Shown here piece after piece: positions 59,205 to 64,000 of a stretch of DNA of 64,000 bases. Source of the DNA: Frigoribacterium sp. Leaf8 (lineage in GTDB: Bacteria > Actinomycetota > Actinomycetes > Actinomycetales > Microbacteriaceae); assembly GCF_001421165.1 (NCBI RefSeq), contig NZ_LMKB01000001.1, positions 488,284 through 552,283 of the forward strand, read 5' to 3'. Each line of letters opens with the position of its first letter. Within the stretch, counting starts at the first letter, position 1. The notes below the pieces were generated by a model that worked only from the letters and a program-made list of their open reading frames with translations, was not told the origin of the DNA and searched no databases. Position numbers and translations under genes: made by a program.

Positions 59205-60379
59205 GGGCTGACTCGAATCGTGTCGCCTACGGCGATGGAGTCAGAGGCTGCCAGAAGAGCCCAGCCGTCTGACTGGTCAGTCACCGTGACGGGGACCTTC
59301 TCATATTCGTCGGTCCCGTTGGCGTCAGCACCCGAAAGTACAAACACCGAGGTGGCGCCAGCGTCTTCGCGGATCGCCGTGAGCGGGACTGCCGCGCTCG
59401 TGGCCGTGGCGACATCGAAGTCGACTACAAGCGTGTCGCCTGATGTCCACGGGTTGCCGTCCGCGCCGAAGTCGATAGCGAGGTTGACGTCATAGCCCGG
59501 GAACGAGGCTGCGGCGTCGTCGGAGTCGGTACTCGCGGCGCTGTCATCCGAATTCGTCCCCCCAGTCTCCTCAGCGACGTCTCGAAACTCGCTGATGGCC
59601 ACGATGGACGCAGAACGGGTGTCGGGACTGGTTTGCGACCTAAGCGTGGCGGAACCACCGACCGAAAGGTAGGTCTTCGAAACACTGTCTACGCGGACGT
59701 TCAGCTGATCGACAGCTGTTGACATCGTCACGACGGGAGTACCAACCTCGAGCGCGGTGTCGGCAGGTGCCTTCTGCGTGACCGTCACCGGCTCAGCGGG
59801 TAGGTCGAATATGGAACGCGCAGCCAGCGCCTCACCTCCCAAAGTGCCGGTGGCGACAAATTTTGCGCGTTTGAAAAGCTTGTCGACTGCAATTCGGGTC
59901 TTGTAGGAGTACTTGTCGTCAACCGATCCCGTGAGGATTCCCGCGTCCTTGAGAGCCTGATTGAGCGAGAGGACGTCAACCCCCTCTGCGTCCATTTGCA
60001 GATCCCGGTACATCGGCACAGTAAGTGACAGAGCGAAAACGGGATCACCGTTCATGGCGACAAGCAGATCCCCCGACGTCACAGCATCGCCGATGTTCTT
60101 GGGTGAGGAAGTAGCGACAGGAATGCTGGCACCGGGCGCAGCCGCGGCGGGCAGAACGGTTGTGGAGCCCGCAGCGAGGGACCCTTGGAACGGGTCGAGC
60201 TGCAGTTCGCGTGTTTCGACCTTGGCGGTGACTTCGACGGCCCGCAGGGAGTTGGTAAGGGTTTGCTCGTCGGGGCCTCGAAGAAACGAACCGGCTACTA
60301 GACCGCCGCCGCCCGCGAGCACCACCGCGAGGGCGCTGACCAAGACGAAGGTCTTGTGCGGCCACCGGGTGAGCTTCAC
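59201..60379 (-). CDS. Peptidoglycan-binding periplasmic-adaptor-like protein
   Basis: A 392-residue protein, GTG start. One N-terminal span (TFVLVSALAVVLAGGGGLVAGSF, about 8-30). Residues about 120-165 hold a PG_binding_1 domain (MDAEGVDVLSLNQALKDAGILTG, SVDDKYSYKTRIAVDKLFK in parts), and the C-terminal part carries HlyD/MacA-like beta segments (PLTAIREDAGATSVFVL). Actinobacterial MacB-like exporters often have such an adaptor in which peptidoglycan binding replaces an outer-membrane partner. It sits between the lipoprotein and the ATPase-permease in a tight operon. Confidence 0.82.
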   Translation of the reverse strand: MKLTRWPHKTFVLVSALAVVLAGGGGLVAGSFLRGPDEQTLTNSLRAVEVTAKVETRELQLDPFQGSLAAGSTTVLPAAAAPGASIPVATSSPKNIGDAVTSGDLLVAMNGDPVFALSLTVPMYRDLQMDAEGVDVLSLNQALKDAGILTGSVDDKYSYKTRIAVDKLFKRAKFVATGTLGGEALAARSIFDLPAEPVTVTQKAPADTALEVGTPVVTMSTAVDQLNVRVDSVSKTYLSVGGSATLRSQTSPDTRSASIVAISEFRDVAEETGGTNSDDSAASTDSDDAAASFPGYDVNLAIDFGADGNPWTSGDTLVVDFDVATATSAAVPLTAIREDAGATSVFVLSGADANGTDEYEKVPVTVTDQSDGWALLAASDSIAVGDTIRVSP

Positions 60380-60398
60380 GTCGGCCTCATCCTGACGG

Positions 60399-61313
60399 TT
60401 AGCCCTCGCGCGCACGAATGATGTCCTCTGACTCGTCGACCATGTCTTGGATCTTGGCCCGCCAGGCAACAAGTGCAGCTTCGTTTTTGGCCACGTAGAC
60501 CGCCTGGTAGGCGGCCTCGATGTCGGCAAGCTGCTGAATCATGCCCGTTTCCTGCTTGCAGGTCACGTCCTTGATTGCCGCATTGATCTGGTCCTCGCGG
60601 CCCATCTCAAGTGCCCCGGCGGGAATGTTGGGGTTGTCCTCGGCCGGCTTGAGGCCATCCTTCGCAAGGCAAGCCGCCCAGGACGCGTAGACCTCCTTGC
60701 CCGCGGGAGTGTCTTCGGGAAGGGTGTGGAACTGCGCCCGGTAAGTGATTGAGGTGTCATCTCCGAAGAGCTTGTCGACTCCTACGCTGCTTGCAGCGGA
60801 GACCTCTTCGCGGCAACTGCTAGCCGCTTTCTCACCTTCTGCGCTGAGTGGCGTCGCGTTCGCGGCCATCATGCGTTCCTGCAACTCATTGGGCGGATCC
60901 TCGTAGCCCCATTTGGCCGCCGTTTCGAGGTTCCAGAGCCCCCAGATGTGGTTGGGAGTCGGGCCCCCCTCGTAGTCGCCTCCGGGCGGGTCGTCGAAAG
61001 AATTAAAGGGCTTGACGACAGGAAAGTCCACGCCCTTCTCCGCCATGCAGTCCTTCTGCTGGAGCAGGACCGCGTAGTCGATGATGCGTGATTCGAGAAC
61101 AGACATGCCGTATTGGTCGACGGGCAATGTGATGGCTTCAGTGGCAACGTCCAATTTGGCCGCGCCGGGGACGACCTTAAGGTCAGAGAACGACGGTGCA
61201 GATTCCGCCGAGTCGGGTGCCTCTGCTGTCGAGCAGCCTGCAAGAAAGAGTCCGCACGCGAGAAGGAGCGCGGCTCCCCCCTTGGCACCGGAAAACCGCG
61301 CTCCTGTCGTCAT
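60399..61313 (-). CDS. Lipoprotein of the export operon
   Basis: A 304-residue lipoprotein: signal with lipobox LAGC (about 25-28) after MTTGARFSGAKGGAALLLAC. The mature part is soluble, with several cysteines (QQKDCMAEKG, SSCREEV, AACLAKDG, VTCKQETG), suggesting two disulphides. The ending DIEAAYQAVYVAKNEAALVAWRAKIQDMVDES is helical. The same kind of lipoprotein recurs beside PG-binding adaptors and MacB-like pumps in actinobacteria (family memory, unnamed). The start at 61311-61313 lies 7 bases past the secreted protein gene. Confidence 0.78.
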   Translation of the reverse strand: MTTGARFSGAKGGAALLLACGLFLAGCSTAEAPDSAESAPSFSDLKVVPGAAKLDVATEAITLPVDQYGMSVLESRIIDYAVLLQQKDCMAEKGVDFPVVKPFNSFDDPPGGDYEGGPTPNHIWGLWNLETAAKWGYEDPPNELQERMMAANATPLSAEGEKAASSCREEVSAASSVGVDKLFGDDTSITYRAQFHTLPEDTPAGKEVYASWAACLAKDGLKPAEDNPNIPAGALEMGREDQINAAIKDVTCKQETGMIQQLADIEAAYQAVYVAKNEAALVAWRAKIQDMVDESEDIIRAREG

Positions 61314-61320
61314 CGGGCGA

Positions 61321-61707
61321 TCAGACGCAGAACTTGAAGCCGGACAGGCGGTCGTTCCAGGTACCGCCGTCAGGGTAGGCCTTGGTGGCCAGGTTGCCGA
61401 CGGCATCGCCCTTGTTCATCGGGTAGGAGCGGCCGCCGTAGCCGGAGAGCTGGTAGAAGCGAAGGCTGCACTGCGTGCCGTGGTTGTACACCGCCGTGGC
61501 GCGATTGTCACGGTCGGCCGGCACGGAGGAGACGTTGTTCGGGCTGCCGAACGCGTCGCCCGTGAAGTCGGCGTCTGCCGTGAAGCAGAAACTCCCCGAA
61601 GGACAGTCACCGATTGCGGCCTGCGCGGGTGCCGCGCCAACCAGAGTAATTCCTGCCAGGAGTGCGGCGCCGCCGAGGCCGGCGATGAACTTCTTGGTGA
61701 TGGACAT
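61321..61707 (-). CDS. Secreted peptidase-inhibitor-I36/crystallin-like protein
   Basis: A 128-residue secreted protein: cleavable signal ending APAQA (about 30), then CPSGSFCFTADADFTGDAFG, CSLRFYQLSGYGGRSYPM and WNDRLSGFKFCV, a beta-gamma crystallin-like (I36/SMPI-type) pattern with four cysteines. GGGGAG ribosome site. First gene of an operon with a lipoprotein, adaptor and exporter, an arrangement that in other actinobacteria accompanies secreted bacteriocin-like or inhibitor proteins. Whether it inhibits proteases or kills neighbours cannot be read from sequence. Confidence 0.82.
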   Translation of the reverse strand: MSITKKFIAGLGGAALLAGITLVGAAPAQAAIGDCPSGSFCFTADADFTGDAFGSPNNVSSVPADRDNRATAVYNHGTQCSLRFYQLSGYGGRSYPMNKGDAVGNLATKAYPDGGTWNDRLSGFKFCV

Positions 61708-62410
61708 GTGTTTCTCCCCTATTTCGTGGCCCAGATCAACACTGACTGGGACCGACTCGGCACCGCCGACGATAACGGCGACACCCATTTCAGAGCCAGA
61801 AGCTCCTAAACGGGATCATGGCATACTGGTCGATCAGTTGCATAGAACGAATTTGTAGACGCGTCCTATGTGCGAAGTAGGTGCACACTCGCGCGCGCGC
61901 TGCGATGTAAATCCCTGTTCAAGTGCCTAATTTGGAAACGGCCACCCCTCTGACCGCGTCCACTGAAGCTCTTCGGCGAGGAATGCCATGCCGCTAAGGC
62001 TAAATAGAAAATGGCGCGCCAGATGTGGCTCTATGAGCAACCGCCTGGGTCCGCATAACCCACGACGCAGCGGCGGCCGACCCGCGCTCCCGACGCTTCC
62101 TACCTCGAGCTTCTTCCCCTCTGCTCCCCCTCTAGCCCTAAAGCGCATCTCGCCTCGCCGAGACGACGCGTTCATTGTTCTTGCTGACAAGATGAGTCCG
62201 TCAGTCGTGCTTGCACGTTGACGGGTGCCCGCCTCGAGGCCATTCCCCGGCTTGATCGAGGCGGGCACCGCCCTTGAAGCCTTGGCCACCGGCTCCAGCA
62301 ACTGCCTCATCTGAGTGCAGCCGGCGAAGTTGGGGCTTCTCTAGGGGATGTCCGGTCAGCACGATCGGGTTCCATCGCCCGTCAAATCGATTAGAAGCAG
62401 TGGGGGCGAA
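61708..62410. other. Divergent intergenic region without a gene
   Basis: About 700 bases between the secreted-protein operon (minus) and the sigma-factor operon (plus). Frames present look like shadows with poor composition. Promoters for both operons should lie here; no convincing -35/-10 or ECF-type GGAAC/CGT pair was identified by eye. Confidence 0.5.
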
Positions 62411-63043
62411 ATGCAGGGGGATCAAGGGGCGCCAAATTTGCAGGCCCGTGATTCGGATGCGGCTCTGTGGCTTGCCGCTGTCAGCGGGTCGGACAGCGCT
62501 TTCGCGAAGCTCTTCGATCGCCACCGTCTCCGGGTATTCCGGAAAGCGCTTCTTCGAACCGAGAACGTGCAGGATGCAGAAGATGTCGTCGCCGCTGTGT
62601 TCTTTGAAGCCTGGCGAAACAGGAAGAAAGTTCGAATCGTGGACGACTCGATTCTTCCTTGGCTGCTAACGGTGACGGTGAACGTCGCCCTAAACTTGAA
62701 CAGATCGAAACGGCGGTACAGGCGATTGCTCGCACTTCTGCCGCCACCTGAGGACACCGTGGAGGTAGCCCAGGCTGTAGACGGGTATCTTGACGGTCAG
62801 GCCGTTCGGAGTCGTCTGATCTCGTCCCTGAAAGGCCTCAGCGCAATCGATCAATCGATCGTCGAGCTTGCGCTGGTGGAAGAGCTTCCACTAGCCGCTG
62901 TGGCCGCGGCCCTCGATCTGCCGATCGGTACGGTGAAGTCGAAGCTGCACCGGGCACGAAAAAAGCTCCAGTCGAATCTAGGTTCCCTGCCGCAAAGCAA
63001 CAGCACCGGACACGAGTTGAATGCATTGGACGGTCAACTTTGA
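62411..63043 (+). CDS. ECF-like sigma-70 family sigma factor
   Basis: A 210-residue factor. Region 2 (about 30-90) has DSAFAKLFDRHRLRVFRKALLRTENVQDAEDVVAAVFFEAWRNR in family order (quoted in part), region 4 (about 140-190) has LSAIDQSIVELALVEELPLAAVAAALDLPIGTVKSKLHRARKKL. Starts at 62411 after GGGGG; an in-frame ATG at 62348 is possible. It is coupled to a membrane protein gene through TTGA and faces the secreted-protein operon, so it probably drives one or both operons. Confidence 0.88.
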   Translation: MQGDQGAPNLQARDSDAALWLAAVSGSDSAFAKLFDRHRLRVFRKALLRTENVQDAEDVVAAVFFEAWRNRKKVRIVDDSILPWLLTVTVNVALNLNRSKRRYRRLLALLPPPEDTVEVAQAVDGYLDGQAVRSRLISSLKGLSAIDQSIVELALVEELPLAAVAAALDLPIGTVKSKLHRARKKLQSNLGSLPQSNSTGHELNALDGQL

Positions 63044-63555
63044 GCGACACATCTGACGCCCCGGTCATGGACGAGCGAAGGGCCCAGTCCCTGCGGTCCG
63101 TATTGACCGACTACGTCCGCGAGACCCCAGAACGCCGCCGACAGGTCCGTCGGCGGCGTCTGTTCTTGTGGGGCGGCACGAGCTTGGTCGTCCTTGCCGG
63201 GGCGGGCGTTGCTGGCGCTGCTGTTGTGCAAGCGCAGCGGGTCACAAATGCGACCTACGTGACGTGCCTAGAGAGCGATGAGCGTGGCCCCAATGGGGGT
63301 TACCCCGGTGCAACCGCGTCCATCGCCGACAACGCTGGTCCCGGTCGGGTCGACGACGCCATAGGCCTCTGCGCAGAGATGTGGCGGCAGGGAGTCTTCG
63401 CGGCTGATTTTGACCCACTGAGCCCAACTAATGCTCCGGCCGCGGTCCCGTCGGACTTCCAAGTTTGCGTCATGCGTGATGGAAGCGCCGCTGTTGTCCC
63501 CAGCGCAAATTCACTGATCTGCGACGCCATCGGCCTGGCTCCTCTCGAACCCTAG
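63040..63555 (+). CDS. Membrane protein paired with the sigma factor (possible anti-sigma)
   Basis: A 171-residue protein: Arg-rich cytosolic N-terminus (about 1-42), one span (FLWGGTSLVVLAGAGVAGAAV, about 42-64) and a secreted domain with four cysteines (TCLESDERG, LCAEMWRQG, VCVMRDGS, ICDAIG). Starts TTG overlapping the sigma stop (TTGA), with an ATG at 63067 as alternative. The gene order and topology fit an anti-sigma factor, although no zinc-binding ASD motif is seen. Its outer domain could sense a cell-surface signal. Confidence 0.72.
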   Translation: MSDTSDAPVMDERRAQSLRSVLTDYVRETPERRRQVRRRRLFLWGGTSLVVLAGAGVAGAAVVQAQRVTNATYVTCLESDERGPNGGYPGATASIADNAGPGRVDDAIGLCAEMWRQGVFAADFDPLSPTNAPAAVPSDFQVCVMRDGSAAVVPSANSLICDAIGLAPLEP

Positions 63556-64000
63556 CCAAGTTGCCCGGTGGGCCGGAAAACGATGGACTTTACGGCGTCG
63601 TTAAATCGAAGTACGGAAGAGCACGTCGGCGTGCAGTTCTGACGGTCTCCACTGAAACCCGTGGCCGAATATAGGGTCAGCCAGCAACCATTGGTGCCCT
63701 GCGCGGAACTGATCGTGTTTGTCCACCCGGTTGCGAGTGGAGAAAAACCGAACGTTGCTCCGGCGCATCCGCTTGAGCCGTAGTAGGTGAAGCTTGCGCC
63801 CCTGAGATTCGTGTCTTGGTAGGCCCGCCCGAGGACCACGGAAGCGGCGCTGGTCCGCGACTGGGCGCTGGGAGCCTGTACGCGAATGCCTTTTTCCGTC
63901 AGATAGGCGTCAACAGAGTTTTCCTGACCAAAGCAGATGGACTGGTTCGTAGGTTGTCCCTGCCCGTCAGGAACGGCTGTGCAGAATGATGAAGACGAAG
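63552..64000 (-). CDS. Secreted crystallin-like protein (5' end cut by window)
   Basis: Open at the right edge. From the edge it reads FCTAVPDGQGQPTNQSICFGQ, ENSVDAYLTEKGIRV and, near the end, GRAYQDTNLRGASFTYYG, SGCAGATFGF, LTLYSATGFSGDRQNC and FRPTG (motifs in order). Repeated Gly-Tyr-x-aromatic and cysteine positions mark a beta-gamma crystallin/I36-like protein, a relative of the 61321-61707 product but larger. No signal peptide is in view because the start is outside. It converges tail-to-tail with the sigma-partner gene (4-base overlap of stops). Confidence 0.72.
   Translation of the reverse strand, partial: SSSSFCTAVPDGQGQPTNQSICFGQENSVDAYLTEKGIRVQAPSAQSRTSAASVVLGRAYQDTNLRGASFTYYGSSGCAGATFGFSPLATGWTNTISSAQGTNGCWLTLYSATGFSGDRQNCTPTCSSVLRFNDAVKSIVFRPTGQLG

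Noticed and set aside
61927-62310. 127-codon minus-strand frame in the divergent region
   Set aside because: No recognisable domain, irregular codon use, no ribosome site; treated as non-coding.

Overview
The window looks like part of a high-GC actinobacterial chromosome, most likely Microbacteriaceae (Frigoribacterium/Curtobacterium-like). The evidence is strong G/C third positions, many GTG starts, GTGA/ATGA stop-start overlaps, and typical actinobacterial regulator/enzyme pairs. The genus is a guess from protein style; there is no rRNA or tRNA to confirm it.

Bases 1-31200 read as ordinary chromosome. In order: a hipBA toxin-antitoxin pair with four evenly spaced operators; an XRE regulator / small protein / aldo-keto reductase operon; a PhoP-box-preceded phosphonate operon (phnD-phnC-fused phnE-FAD oxidoreductase-HAD hydrolase-zinc alcohol dehydrogenase) with a GntR regulator converging on it; a DMT permease and small membrane proteins; a string of regulator plus oxidoreductase pairs (PadR, TetR and MerR, with SDR/MDR/NADP enzymes); an Nramp-type transporter coupled to a D-hydroxyacid dehydrogenase; and an MFS exporter with a second MmyB-like XRE regulator. 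Intergenic spaces carry two families of palindromes: AGGAGGCGCGG hairpins, and longer composite inverted repeats built from half-sites 19 bp apart.

From about 31.2 kb the sequence becomes visibly more AT-rich and the gene content changes to an accessory island that runs past the right edge. Its left end is scarred: a decayed second copy of a DUF2200 gene, a frameshifted serine resolvase joined to the tail of a SinR/Cas2-like small protein, and long gene-poor stretches. Then come hypothetical genes, an Rhs core gene cut at its 5' end whose missing piece lies inverted at the breakpoint, an AlbA_2/Schlafen-type protein, a Hachiman defence pair (hamA-hamB), and a divergent block. The block has three overlapping unknown genes facing a DPPY methyltransferase followed by a 1413-residue Fe-S nuclease/SF1 helicase. 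This block is the best candidate in the window for an undescribed defence system. An ImmA/IrrE peptidase with a two-TM protein closes it.

The last 7 kb hold a different module: a secreted peptidase-inhibitor-I36/crystallin-like protein, a lipoprotein, a peptidoglycan-binding adaptor and a MacB-like ATPase-permease in one tight operon, next to an ECF-like sigma factor with a membrane partner and a second crystallin-like secreted protein cut by the window edge.
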